A stretch of 7,365 nt of DNA. Origin: Pseudomonadota bacterium (GTDB taxonomy: Bacteria; BMS3Abin14). The stretch covers positions 1 to 7,365 of the forward strand of contig DAOVVW010000038.1 of the NCBI GenBank assembly GCA_030636965.1. The letters are read 5' to 3'. Shown in pieces: positions 1 through 5,852 of the stretch (the stretch's first letter is position 1; the number at the start of each line of letters is the position of its first letter). Made by a program: the position numbers and the translations under genes. The notes beneath the pieces are model-generated. The model did no database searches. It saw only the letters and a list, made by a program, of their open reading frames with translations, and had not been told where the DNA came from.

Positions 1-18
1 CGGTCCAGACCTCCATTG

Positions 19-186
19 TTCTGTATAAACCCAAGCCCAAGCCTTCCTCTGTGTTCTCTGTGAACTCTGTGGTTAAGCCCAAGCTTTGGAATTTCTCCGT
101 GTCCTCCGTGCCTCCGTGGTAAACCCAAGGCCATGATTTTTCTCTGTGCTCTCTATGCCCTCTGTGGTTCAAGCCCTGTTTCGAAT
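19..186. repeat. three tandem copies of a ~48-bp CTCTGTG-rich intergenic repeat
   Basis: Three modules begin near 47, 95 and 142, so the period is 48 then 47 bp. Each module has three head-to-tail 8-9 bp words of the form CTCYGTGNN, the last always CTCYGTGGT, followed by a tail resembling AAGCCCAAG. A partial tail of a fourth copy is visible at about 19-42. Copy 2 uses CTCCGTG where copies 1 and 3 use CTCTGTG, so the words inside one module resemble each other more than they resemble those of its neighbours. No ORF, tRNA or terminator is visible in this stretch, which lies just downstream of the pheS stop. The lack of unique spacers between identical repeats argues against CRISPR. The function is unknown. 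Confidence 0.85.
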
Positions 187-195
187 TCCAGATCA

Positions 196-1215
196 TTATG
201 AGAACTGAGCCAAAAACCTCAGATCATTCTCGAAAAACAACCGGATATCATCGATGCCGTATCGGAGCATCGCAAGCCTCTCTATCCCTACACCAAAGGC
301 GAATCCGCTGTACTTTTCCGGATCGTAATTCACGAACCGGAAGACCTCGGGATGTATCATTCCCGAGCCCAGGATCTCAAGCCAGCCGCTGTCCGAACAG
401 ACTCTGCACCCACTTCCAGAGCACATGACACAACCGATATCCACTTCCGCGCTGGGCTCAGTGAAAGGGAAAAAGCTGGGCCTGAACCTGACGGGGGTTC
501 CTTCACCGAAGAACTGGTTTACGAACTCGATCAGAACACCTTTCAGGTCGCTGAAGGTTATCCTGTCATCCACAATAAAACCCTCTACCTGATGGAACAT
601 CGGTGAGTGCGTAACATCGTAATCGACCCTGTAAACTTTCCCCGGCGAGACAATCCTCAAGGGAGGCTGCTCCGTCTCCATCGTCCTTATCTGTACAGGT
701 GAAGTGTGTGTCCTCAAGACGGTGTCTTCGCCAAAGTAAAAGGTATCCTGCATATCACGGGCAGGGTGGTCTTTCGGAATATTCAGCGCCTCGAAATTAT
801 AGTAATCCTTCTCGATCTCCGGTCCTTTTCTGACAGAGAACCCCATACCGCGGAAAATATCGAGAACTTCCTCCATCACTCTGTTTATCGGGTGCCTGTG
901 CCCCATAACATGATCCACGGCAGGCAGCGTGATATCCACGCTCTGGCTCCGCAGCTTCTGAGCTGATTCAGAGGACCTCACCGTCTCCCTGCTGGTCTTG
1001 AGGGTCTCTTCCAGCTGTTTTCTGCCTTTGTTAACCGCCTCGCCGGCAGCCGGCCTTTCCTCATCAGGAAGCTCTCCCAGTGATTTGAGCAGCGCAGTGA
1101 TCTTACCCTTCTTTCCCATGTACTTGACGCGTATTGCCTCAAGCTCTTTACTGGATTCGACGCCCTCAATCTCAGTTTTTGCGTCTGTAATGAGTTTATC
1201 TACCTTCTTTTTCAT
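196..1215 (-). CDS. pheS: phenylalanine--tRNA ligase alpha subunit
   Basis: This is the catalytic alpha subunit of cytosolic phenylalanyl-tRNA synthetase, a class II enzyme that normally works as an alpha2-beta2 tetramer with PheT to charge tRNA-Phe. At 339 aa it has the usual family length. Residues 1-95 form the charged helical N-terminal coiled coil. The class II core follows: HPI at 108-110, DMQDTFYF at 154-161, RTHTSPVQ at 168-175 and MFHQVEG at 206-212 (motif 2 region), a phenylalanine-rich segment at 244-260, a C-x2-C-x5-C-x2-C cluster at 262-273, and motif 3 GFAFGVGIERLAML at 304-317. The C-terminus DLRFLAQFS is typical, so the gene is complete. The ATG is preceded by GGAG with a 7-nt spacer. 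A T-box leader lies upstream, separated by about 290 nt of repeats. pheT, normally the next gene, does not appear in the 195 bp that remain. Confidence 0.97.
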   Translation of the reverse strand: MKKKVDKLITDAKTEIEGVESSKELEAIRVKYMGKKGKITALLKSLGELPDEERPAAGEAVNKGRKQLEETLKTSRETVRSSESAQKLRSQSVDITLPAVDHVMGHRHPINRVMEEVLDIFRGMGFSVRKGPEIEKDYYNFEALNIPKDHPARDMQDTFYFGEDTVLRTHTSPVQIRTMETEQPPLRIVSPGKVYRVDYDVTHSPMFHQVEGFIVDDRITFSDLKGVLIEFVNQFFGEGTPVRFRPSFFPFTEPSAEVDIGCVMCSGSGCRVCSDSGWLEILGSGMIHPEVFRFVNYDPEKYSGFAFGVGIERLAMLRYGIDDIRLFFENDLRFLAQFS

Positions 1216-1232
1216 CAGTCAGCTCCGTTTGT

Positions 1233-1247
1233 CCGGCCTATGGCCGG
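1233..1247. repeat. short palindrome, 6-bp stem with TAT loop
   Basis: CCGGCC-TAT-GGCCGG is a perfect inverted repeat directly upstream of the pheS ribosome binding site and directly next to the heptad array starting at 1249. In the pheS transcript it would form a stable small hairpin about 10 nt upstream of the GGAG. It has no U-tract, so it is not a terminator. Whether it affects pheS translation is unknown. Confidence 0.7.
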
Positions 1248-1248
1248 C

Positions 1249-1276
1249 GTCCCAAGTCCTATGACCCAGGACCCAT
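1249..1276. repeat. heptanucleotide array, GNCCCAN x4 (one variant unit)
   Basis: Four consecutive 7-bp units begin at 1249, 1256, 1263 and 1270 and share the form G(T/A)CC(C/T)A(A/T/G). The last two, GACCCAG and GACCCAT, differ at one base. The array lies in the untranslated stretch between the T-box terminator and pheS. Confidence 0.75.
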
Positions 1277-1293
1277 GTTTTGTGATTCAAGAT

Positions 1294-1356
1294 CGTAACG
1301 CGTAACGCGTGATGCGTTATTAGTGGAAATTAGATATTAGATATTGGAAATTAGAT
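1294..1356. repeat. continuous heptad array of nine units using two different words
   Basis: The first units are CGTAACG, CGTAACG, CGTGATG and a degenerate CGTTATT (1294-1321). In the same 7-bp register follow AGTGGAA, two ATTAGAT, ATTGGAA and another ATTAGAT (1322-1356). Two unrelated words in one uninterrupted register suggest a shared period rather than a single duplicated word. The second half is the sequence complement, in reverse orientation, of the word used in the array at 1401-1435. Confidence 0.8.
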
Positions 1357-1400
1357 ACATGTCATCAATTGATAATAACAGGATATTCATATTTCGAATG

Positions 1401-1435
1401 CTCCAATCTCCATTTTCCATTCTCCAATTTCTAAT
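1401..1435. repeat. heptanucleotide array, YTCCAWT x5
   Basis: Five units (CTCCAAT, CTCCATT, TTCCATT, CTCCAAT, TTCTAAT) run without a gap. Read on the other strand they are ATTGGAG/AATGGAA-type words, so this array mirrors the ATTAGAT/ATTGGAA array at 1329-1356 across a 44-bp AT-rich centre. Segment 1403-1431, reverse-complemented, matches 5560-5588 upstream of thrS at 27 of 29 positions, so the same repeat occurs at two loci in opposite orientation. Confidence 0.8.
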
Positions 1436-1464
1436 GATCCAATGCTCCCGTTTCGCCCCCGACC

Positions 1465-1485
1465 TTGGACATTGGACGTTGGACC
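1465..1485. repeat. heptanucleotide array, TTGGACN x3
   Basis: TTGGACA, TTGGACG and TTGGACC lie head to tail with an exact 7-bp period, 25 bp upstream of the T-tract of the T-box terminator when read on the plus strand. They are transcribed as part of the pheS leader when the T-box terminator is read through. Confidence 0.75.
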
Positions 1486-1509
1486 GCCATAGATAGATTC
1501 TAATATTAT

Positions 1510-1775
1510 GGCGCAATAAACAAAGGCCTCCATCCCCAGGGACGGAAGCCTTATTGCTCCGCGGTACCACCCCGATTCCCCCCTGACGGGGAGCTCTCGG
1601 CAGGCAAGTCAGTTGCCCTGCTCCTGTAACGTGGAGCAAACGTCACGCCCTACTGTCGAGTTCAGGTGTGAAGCTCGGGAGTGAAAGGGATACCCAGGGC
1701 CTGCAGGAAGGCTTTCAGCCAACGGCCTCCCCTCTCTGGGAAAGCCCGACAGGAACCCACTCTCCGTCAAAGCCT
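1510..1775 (-). promoter_or_regulatory. T-box riboswitch leader, phenylalanine-specific, for pheS
   Basis: T-box leaders bind a cognate tRNA through a specifier codon and sense its uncharged CCA end; uncharged tRNA favours an antiterminator. Stem I starts about 7 nt after the ktrA stop: GACGGAGAGTGGG at its base, the AGAGAG bulge motif at 1737-1732 and an apical GGCTGAAAG. The returning strand carries TTC at 1685-1683 followed by A, a proper specifier position for Phe (UUC). The T-box motif GGGGTGGTACCGCGG is at 1573-1559. Its UGGU (1569-1566) is complementary to the ACCA end expected of tRNA-Phe. CCGTCCC at 1545-1539 can pair with the T-box (antiterminator) or with the downstream terminator arm. 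Stem II/III details were not resolved. Specifier and downstream gene agree, so the call is strong. Confidence 0.93.
1523..1552 (-). terminator. T-box intrinsic terminator
   Basis: On the minus strand AAGGCTTCCGTCC pairs with GGATGGAGGCCTT: a 13-bp stem with two G-U wobbles and a CTGG loop, followed by TGTTTATT. Its 5' arm contains most of the CCGTCCC segment needed by the T-box antiterminator, so the two structures exclude each other. No other terminator lies between ktrA and pheS, so this one probably also ends the upstream operon transcript when tRNA-Phe is charged. Confidence 0.92.
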
Positions 1776-2438
1776 TTATTTCGTCAGTTTTTCTACCTCG
1801 TCATAATGGCCCAGGATCATGATAATGTCATTCTCGTTGAGCTTGACACTTGCATCAGGCGAGACATTCATGCTGGGTTCTTCACCTTCTACCGGATTCG
1901 AAGTAATTGCGAGAATAGTCACCCCGAACTTGGGCCTCACACTCAGATCACCGATGCTCTTACCAACCCAGCTTGTCGGCGTATTTATCTCGAAAACTCC
2001 GTATTCGTTACCAAACTCGATCTGTTCAACAATTGACGGTTTGGCCAGGTTACGCCCCAGCCTTCTGCCTGAGTCTATTTCCGGGTAGATGATCTTATCC
2101 GCGCCGATCCTGTCAAGGAACCGGCCATGAAGCTTGGTGACAGCCTTTGCTACAACATGCTGCACACCCAACTCCTTGAGGATCATTGTTGCCAGCATGC
2201 TTGCTTCTACATCTGACCCAATAGCAACTACAACAGTATCCATCTCTGTTATGCCCACAGCTTTGAGTGCTTCTTCATCTCTGGCATCGAGCTGCGCTGC
2301 CTGTGTAACTATTCCTTGAGCTTTCTTGACCCTCTCCATGTCGCTGTCGATCGCCAGAACCTGACAGCGGTTTTCAGTGAGACTCTCAGCGAGGCTCATT
2401 CCGAACCGTCCCAGTCCGATAACAGCTACCTGTTTCAT
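1776..2438 (-). CDS. ktrA: potassium channel regulatory subunit, KtrA/TrkA (RCK) family
   Basis: This is a cytosolic ring-forming RCK protein that gates a KtrB/TrkH-type K+ translocator in response to bound nucleotide (ATP/ADP or NAD(H) in this family). At 220 aa it has the length of single-unit KtrA proteins, about half of the duplicated E. coli TrkA. The RCK_N Rossmann domain covers about residues 1-120, with GLGRFG at 8-13 and the acidic D31 at the end of strand 2. RCK_C covers about 135-220, including VGKSIGDLSVRPKFGVTILAI. The ATG is 6 nt after the rplT stop with no clear Shine-Dalgarno sequence, which suggests translational coupling to rplT. No membrane subunit gene is in view. ktrA and trkA cannot be told apart by name here; the short form favours ktrA. 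Confidence 0.88.
   Translation of the reverse strand: MKQVAVIGLGRFGMSLAESLTENRCQVLAIDSDMERVKKAQGIVTQAAQLDARDEEALKAVGITEMDTVVVAIGSDVEASMLATMILKELGVQHVVAKAVTKLHGRFLDRIGADKIIYPEIDSGRRLGRNLAKPSIVEQIEFGNEYGVFEINTPTSWVGKSIGDLSVRPKFGVTILAITSNPVEGEEPSMNVSPDASVKLNENDIIMILGHYDEVEKLTK
1803..1831 (-). promoter_or_regulatory. possible internal promoter for the pheS leader
   Basis: ATGACA (1831-1826) and CATTAT (1808-1803) are separated by 17 bp and match the sigma-70 -35 and -10 consensus at 5/6 and 4/6 positions. A start near 1796 would place the whole T-box in the transcript. The site lies in the ktrA coding region, so both boxes are also constrained by protein sequence and could be chance matches. Read-through from the upstream operon is the alternative. 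Confidence 0.3.
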
Positions 2439-2444
2439 AGGGTA

Positions 2445-2810
2445 TTAAGCGCTTTGTTCAAGGTTACCTGTGGCGATCTTCACCAATTCGGCAAAGGCAA
2501 CTTCATCATGAATCGCCAGGTCGGAAAGAACCTTACGGTCAATAGTGACACCAGCCTGGGAGAGTCCGTGCATGAACTTGCTGTAGGAAAGCCCATGGCT
2601 GCGTGCCCCAGCGTTGATCCTTACTATCCAGAGCTTCCTGAAATCTCTTTTCCTGGTTCTTCGATCCCTGTACGAATACAGCAGAGCCTTTTCAAGGGTA
2701 GTCCGGGCCTGCCCAATCAGGTGTTTCCTTCCTCCCCGGTATCCCGATGTCTGGGCGAAAAGGTTCTTTTTTCTTTTTTTGGCGCTAACCGCCCTTTTTA
2801 TTCTGGGCAT
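2445..2810 (-). CDS. rplT: 50S ribosomal protein L20
   Basis: L20 is a large-subunit protein that binds 23S rRNA and is needed early in 50S assembly. At 121 aa it is close to the usual 117-120. The N-terminal 60 residues are very basic (MPRIKRAVSAKKRKK), the rRNA-binding extension, followed by the family signature KRDFRKLWIVRINAGAR near 54-70 and the globular C-terminal domain. An AGGAG lies 7 nt before the ATG, and the gene starts 17 nt after rpmI. In E. coli and Bacillus L20 represses its own operon through RNA structures. No such leader is recognisable here, because infC follows thrS almost directly. Confidence 0.97.
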   Translation of the reverse strand: MPRIKRAVSAKKRKKNLFAQTSGYRGGRKHLIGQARTTLEKALLYSYRDRRTRKRDFRKLWIVRINAGARSHGLSYSKFMHGLSQAGVTIDRKVLSDLAIHDEVAFAELVKIATGNLEQSA

Positions 2811-2827
2811 TTTTGTTCTCCTGAAAC

Positions 2828-3028
2828 TTACTTTACGTAAGGAATGAGTTTCTTGATATTTTTCTCATCGGCACTATGGACAAAGGTTCCTGACCTGAGC
2901 CGCCTTTTTCGCTTCTGGTTCTTGCTTGTAAGAATGTGGCTGTGAAAAGCCCTTCTCCTCTTCACCTTGCCGCTGCTGGTACGTCCAAACCTCTTGGCTG
3001 CACCCCTGTTTGTTTTTATCTTGGGCAT
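2828..3028 (-). CDS. rpmI: 50S ribosomal protein L35
   Basis: L35 is a small basic large-subunit protein. Its 66 aa are the usual length, and the sequence opens with [14 protein letters not shown] and contains [14 protein letters not shown], both diagnostic. It sits between infC and rplT as in most bacteria. The infC stop TAA is part of the Shine-Dalgarno TAAGGAG. An extra AUG immediately followed by UAG (3036-3031) lies between this site and the true ATG, leaving 11 nt from GGAG to the start codon. Confidence 0.96.
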   Translation of the reverse strand: MPKIKTNRGAAKRFGRTSSGKVKRRRAFHSHILTSKNQKRKRRLRSGTFVHSADEKNIKKLIPYVK

Positions 3029-3043
3029 CTCTACATTCTCTCC

Positions 3044-3559
3044 TTAGGTGCTGGGCGCAAGGACCAAGATCATATTTCTACCTTCCATCTTGGCCTGCTG
3101 TTCAATGACGCATTCTCCTTCAAGCAATTCCAGGAACCGTTCCATTACGATCTGGCCGCGTTCCGGGTGTACTATTTCCCTCCCCCTGAACCGTACAGTG
3201 ACCTTGATCTTGTTACCTTCTGAAAGGAAGCGTCTTGCATTTCTGGCCTTGACTTCCAGGTCGTGCATGTCAGTCTTCGGCCGGATCTTGATCTCCTTAA
3301 TCTGGATTACCTTCTGCTTTTTCTTGGCAATCTGGGCCTTCTTGCTCTGCTGATACTTGAATCTGCCGTAATCCATTATCCGGCAGACTGGAGGGTTGGC
3401 GTTGGATGCAACTTCAACAAGGTCCAGTCCGCTATCGTAGGCAGCATCCAGTGCGTCTTTTTTGGACATCACTCCAAGCTGCTCCCCCTCCGAACCTATA
3501 ACGAGCACCTCATTGGCCAGGATCATCTCATTTACCGGAGTGCCTCTGTTTTTGGTTAT
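3044..3559 (-). CDS. infC: translation initiation factor IF-3, probable AUA start
   Basis: IF-3 binds the 30S subunit, prevents premature 50S joining and checks the start codon and initiator tRNA. From the AUA at 3559 the protein is 171 aa, the usual length. The N-domain carries EVLVIGSEGEQLGVM, the family signature RIMDYGRFKY is at about 60-69, and the lysine-rich linker is followed by the C-domain from about 87 (IKEIKIRPKTDMHDL). The start is chosen because AAGGAGG (3572-3566) sits 6 nt before an in-frame ATA, and the next codons encode TKNRGTPVNE, which fits the family N-terminus. The first ordinary start, ATG at 3526, has no Shine-Dalgarno sequence and would remove that segment. E. coli infC uses AUU, a rare codon that IF-3 itself discriminates against for autoregulation. 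AUA here could do the same. Confidence 0.93.
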   Translation of the reverse strand: MTKNRGTPVNEMILANEVLVIGSEGEQLGVMSKKDALDAAYDSGLDLVEVASNANPPVCRIMDYGRFKYQQSKKAQIAKKKQKVIQIKEIKIRPKTDMHDLEVKARNARRFLSEGNKIKVTVRFRGREIVHPERGQIVMERFLELLEGECVIEQQAKMEGRNMILVLAPST

Positions 3560-3573
3560 CTCTTCCCTCCTTA
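3560..3573 (-). promoter_or_regulatory. strong Shine-Dalgarno that fixes the infC start
   Basis: TAAGGAGGG is 3 nt after the thrS TAG stop. AAGGAGG is followed by the 6-nt spacer GAAGAG and then ATA. No ATG, GTG or TTG lies in frame at a usable distance, so the site supports initiation at AUA. Confidence 0.8.
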
Positions 3574-3576
3574 GGT

Positions 3577-5481
3577 CTACAGTGTCGGGAGTACGATCTC
3601 ATCCCTGACGCTATCAATGAAACTGTCTAGGGACACAACACCCCTGTCGCCGTCTTCCCTGTGCCTTACCGAAACGGCACCAGACACGGCTTCTTTCTCC
3701 CCTATAATCAACATGTAAGGGATCTTTTCAAGGCGGGCTTCCCTGATCTTGTAACCGATCTTCTCATTTCTCAGGTCAGTTTCAACCCGGAAGCCTTGTT
3801 TTTTCAACGTTCCCGCCACGGATTCGGCATAGTTAGCACTCTTGTCTGTGATTGTCAACACCTTCACCTGAACGGGTGAAAGCCACACAGGAAAGGCTCC
3901 AGCGTAGTGTTCTATAAGCACCCCGAGGAAACGGTCAATGGATCCGAGAATGACCCTGTGCAGCATGATAGGTCTGTGGCGAGCGCCGTCCTTGCCCACG
4001 AAGTGGAGGTCGAACCTTTCGGGAAGCGCAAAATCACACTGGATAGTTGCACACTGCCACATTCTACCAATTGCATCCTTCAGTTTCACATCGATCTTCG
4101 GTCCGTAGAAGGCGCCATCACCCTGATTTACTGTATAGGGAAGGTCTTCGTCTTCCAGAGCCTCCAGGAGCGCGGATGTTGCCTTCTCCCAGTCTTCTTC
4201 TGTCCCGATGGACTTTTCGGGCCGTGTGGATACCTCAAACTCGTATTCGAACCCGAAAACACCCATGACGTCAATAACAAGTGAAATGACTCCCCTGATC
4301 TCCGAGTTCAGCTGATCAGGGGTGCACAGGATATGAGCGTCGTCCTGTGTAAAACCGCGAAGTCTAAACAATCCGTGCAGAACACCCGATTTCTCGTGCC
4401 TGTAAACAGTTCCCAGCTCGAAATACCTGATGGGAAGGTCACGATAACTTCTGATCCTGGATTTATAGATCAACATGTGCGCGAGGCAGTTCATGGGCTT
4501 GATACCGTACTGTATGTCCTCTACTTCCGTAAAATACATGTTCTCGCGGTAGTTTTCGAAGTGCCCCGATTTTTTCCAGAGATCCAGCTTCAGAAGCTGG
4601 GGTCCAACAACAATATCGTAACCTCTTTTCAGGTGTTCAGCCTTCTCGAAATCCTCGAGGATCGTACGGACAAGAGCACCCTTGGGATGGTAAATAACGA
4701 ATCCGGGACCCGCTTCTTCAACGATGGAGAATAGATCCAGTTCCCTTCCGAGGCGCCTGTGGTCACGTTTCTTCGCTTCTTCCAGCCTGTTCAGGTGCTC
4801 CTTTAATGTTTTCTTCTTTGGGTAGGCGGTACCGTATATCCTCTGGAGCATCTTGTTCTTCTCGTCACCTCTCCAGTAGGCTCCCGCCAGGCTCAACAGG
4901 GCAAAGGACTTGATATATCCTGTATCAGGGACGTGGGGTCCCCTGCACATATCCACAAAATCATCCTGCCGGTAGATGGAGACGGTTTCGTCATCGATCT
5001 CCTCGATCAGTTCAACCTTGTAGGCCTCTCCCAGGTCCTTGAACATTTTAATGGCGTCGTCTCTGGGGAGCTCCTCTCTTGTGTATGGTATCTTCTGTGA
5101 AACGATCCTGTTCATCTCCTCTTCGATACGGGGAAGGTCTTCTTCCGTGATCGTATCCGGGAACTCGAAATCGTAGTAGAAACCATCCTTTATTGAGGGG
5201 CCGATGGCCAGCTCTGTACCCGGGAAGAGTCTTTTTACAGCCTGGGCCATAACGTGGGATGCGCTGTGCCTGAATATATCCTTACCCTCAGGATCATCGA
5301 AGGTAACAAACCTGACCTGCGAATCGTTTACGGGCACAATATCCAGATCAACAAGCCTGTCGTCCACCACTGCAGCGATGGATTCCTTCCCAAGGCGAGC
5401 GCCGATGGACACAGCGATCTCACTTAGCGTTGTGTTGTCTGAAAATTCCTTCTGTGACCCGTCAGGTAGAGTAATCTTCAA
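3577..5481 (-). CDS. thrS: threonine--tRNA ligase
   Basis: This class II synthetase charges tRNA-Thr and clears mischarged Ser. From the TTG start it is 634 aa, close to E. coli ThrRS (642). The TGS domain covers about 1-60. The editing (SAD) domain has H72 and H76 in HSASH and C179/H183 in CRGPH. The catalytic core has motif 2 at 360-384 ([11 protein letters not shown]...), the zinc ligands C332, H383 and H508, and motif 3 around 508-531. The anticodon-binding domain covers about 535-630 ([21 protein letters not shown]). TTG is chosen because AGGAG (5493-5489) sits 7 nt before it and the protein then begins (M)KITLPDG, as the family does. A longer frame up to 5592 reads through the heptad repeat and is not supported. 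No T-box is present. A convincing promoter was not found. Confidence 0.97.
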   Translation of the reverse strand: MKITLPDGSQKEFSDNTTLSEIAVSIGARLGKESIAAVVDDRLVDLDIVPVNDSQVRFVTFDDPEGKDIFRHSASHVMAQAVKRLFPGTELAIGPSIKDGFYYDFEFPDTITEEDLPRIEEEMNRIVSQKIPYTREELPRDDAIKMFKDLGEAYKVELIEEIDDETVSIYRQDDFVDMCRGPHVPDTGYIKSFALLSLAGAYWRGDEKNKMLQRIYGTAYPKKKTLKEHLNRLEEAKKRDHRRLGRELDLFSIVEEAGPGFVIYHPKGALVRTILEDFEKAEHLKRGYDIVVGPQLLKLDLWKKSGHFENYRENMYFTEVEDIQYGIKPMNCLAHMLIYKSRIRSYRDLPIRYFELGTVYRHEKSGVLHGLFRLRGFTQDDAHILCTPDQLNSEIRGVISLVIDVMGVFGFEYEFEVSTRPEKSIGTEEDWEKATSALLEALEDEDLPYTVNQGDGAFYGPKIDVKLKDAIGRMWQCATIQCDFALPERFDLHFVGKDGARHRPIMLHRVILGSIDRFLGVLIEHYAGAFPVWLSPVQVKVLTITDKSANYAESVAGTLKKQGFRVETDLRNEKIGYKIREARLEKIPYMLIIGEKEAVSGAVSVRHREDGDRGVVSLDSFIDSVRDEIVLPTL

Positions 5482-5559
5482 TTTTTTGCTCCTGTAAATA
5501 GCTATACCTTCTGTATTCCTTATTCCTGCTGTTACCAACTCGGATTGTCGAAGGGTTCC

Positions 5560-5601
5560 GAAAATGGAAAATGGAAAATGGAGATTGGACACTGTTGATT
5601 G
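5560..5601. repeat. left arm of mirrored heptad element: GAAAATG x3 plus variants
   Basis: Three exact GAAAATG units (5560-5580) are followed in register by GAGATTG, GACACTG and TTGATTG. The 29-nt segment 5560-5588 is an inverted repeat of 5640-5668 at 24 of 29 positions, across a 51-bp AT-rich centre. The element lies between the tRNA terminator and the thrS start, so it is probably in the thrS leader or promoter region. Confidence 0.85.
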
Positions 5602-5631
5602 AAAAAAACATCCAAAATTCCTATTGGATTA

Positions 5632-5666
5632 TCTATTTTCCAATTTCTATTTTCCAATTTCTAATT
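5632..5666. repeat. right arm of mirrored heptad element: TCYANTT x5
   Basis: Units TCTATTT and TCCAATT alternate twice and are followed by TCTAATT, with an exact 7-bp period. Read on the other strand they are AATTGGA/AAATAGA words, the complement of the left arm and of the array near 1329-1356. The outer end merges into the palindrome at 5664-5689. Confidence 0.85.
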
Positions 5667-5689
5667 TCTTGGCCAGTGGGCCAAGAAAT
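5664..5689. repeat. perfect palindrome, 11-bp stem with AGTG loop
   Basis: ATTTCTTGGCC-AGTG-GGCCAAGAAAT is fully self-complementary except for the 4-nt loop. On the minus strand it follows the U-tract of the tRNA terminator directly, and it overlaps the last heptad of the 5632-5666 array. No U-run follows it on either strand, so it is not a standard terminator. Confidence 0.85.
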
Positions 5690-5692
5690 AAA

Positions 5693-5722
5693 GGGCATCC
5701 TGGAAAGGTTTTCAAGATGCCC
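5693..5722 (-). terminator. intrinsic terminator of tRNA-Val
   Basis: On the minus strand GGGCATCTTG pairs with CAGGATGCCC (10 bp, one G-U) around a 10-nt loop, and TTTATTTCTT follows. It begins 12 nt after the tRNA CCA end, so the tRNA is probably a separate transcript and thrS needs its own promoter or read-through. Confidence 0.88.
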
Positions 5723-5734
5723 CGGCCTTACCGA

Positions 5735-5809
5735 TGGTAGGCACGGGCGGTTTCGAACCGCCGACCCCTGCCGCGTCAGGGCAGTGCTCTCCCACTGAGC
5801 TACGTGCCT
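5735..5809 (-). tRNA. tRNA-Val (anticodon GAC), CCA encoded
   Basis: This is a complete cloverleaf: acceptor AGGCACG/CGTGCCT (7 bp), D-stem GCTC/GAGC with loop AGTGGGA, anticodon stem CTGCC/GGCAG with loop CTGACGC, variable region GGGTC, and T-stem GGCGG/CCGCC with loop TTCGAAA. The anticodon GAC (5777-5775) reads GUC and GUU. A35, C36 and discriminator A73 are the known valine identity elements. The 3' CCA is encoded at 5737-5735. It is a single tRNA with its own terminator. Confidence 0.97.
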
Positions 5810-5821
5810 ACAGGATGTCGG

Positions 5822-5852
5822 ATTAACTAACAACAAGTGTATCCTTTGTCAA
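5822..5852 (-). promoter_or_regulatory. probable sigma-70-type promoter of tRNA-Val
   Basis: A consensus -35 TTGACA lies at 5852-5847. The -10 is less clear: TAGTTA after 17 bp (5829-5824) or GTTAAT after 19 bp (5827-5822). Either would start transcription a few bases upstream of the mature tRNA 5' end at 5809. The -35 box begins at the last base of the palindrome 5852-5886, and the -10 region overlaps a single CTAACAA heptad. Confidence 0.6.

Noticed and set aside
19..186. CRISPR array
   Set aside because: The repeats are short, degenerate and nested, without unique spacers of constant length and without cas genes nearby.
1337..1639. 100-codon minus-strand frame
   Set aside because: It is made of the T-box core, terminator and heptad arrays, which explain the sequence better.
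1668..2036. 122-codon and other plus-strand frames opposite ktrA, rplT, infC, thrS and the barrel-protein gene
   Set aside because: These are shadows of well-identified minus-strand genes and show no recognisable protein features.
2766..2779. A-rich slippery sequence in rplT as a programmed frameshift
   Set aside because: The run encodes the expected lysine/arginine-rich L20 N-terminus and no alternative frame product or stimulatory structure is evident.
5482..5559. thrS promoter (for example TCGACA followed by AGGAAT)
   Set aside because: The -10 candidates match poorly at any standard spacing, so no promoter is annotated.
5482..5592. N-terminal extension of thrS by 37 residues to a GTG at 5592
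   Set aside because: It translates the heptad repeat (LHFPFSIFG) and lacks a Shine-Dalgarno sequence, while TTG at 5481 has AGGAG at 7 nt and yields the family N-terminus KITLPDG.
5633..5836. 67-codon minus-strand frame and 75-codon plus-strand frame across the tRNA
   Set aside because: Both run through the tRNA-Val gene, its terminator and repeat arrays, and they have no protein-like composition.
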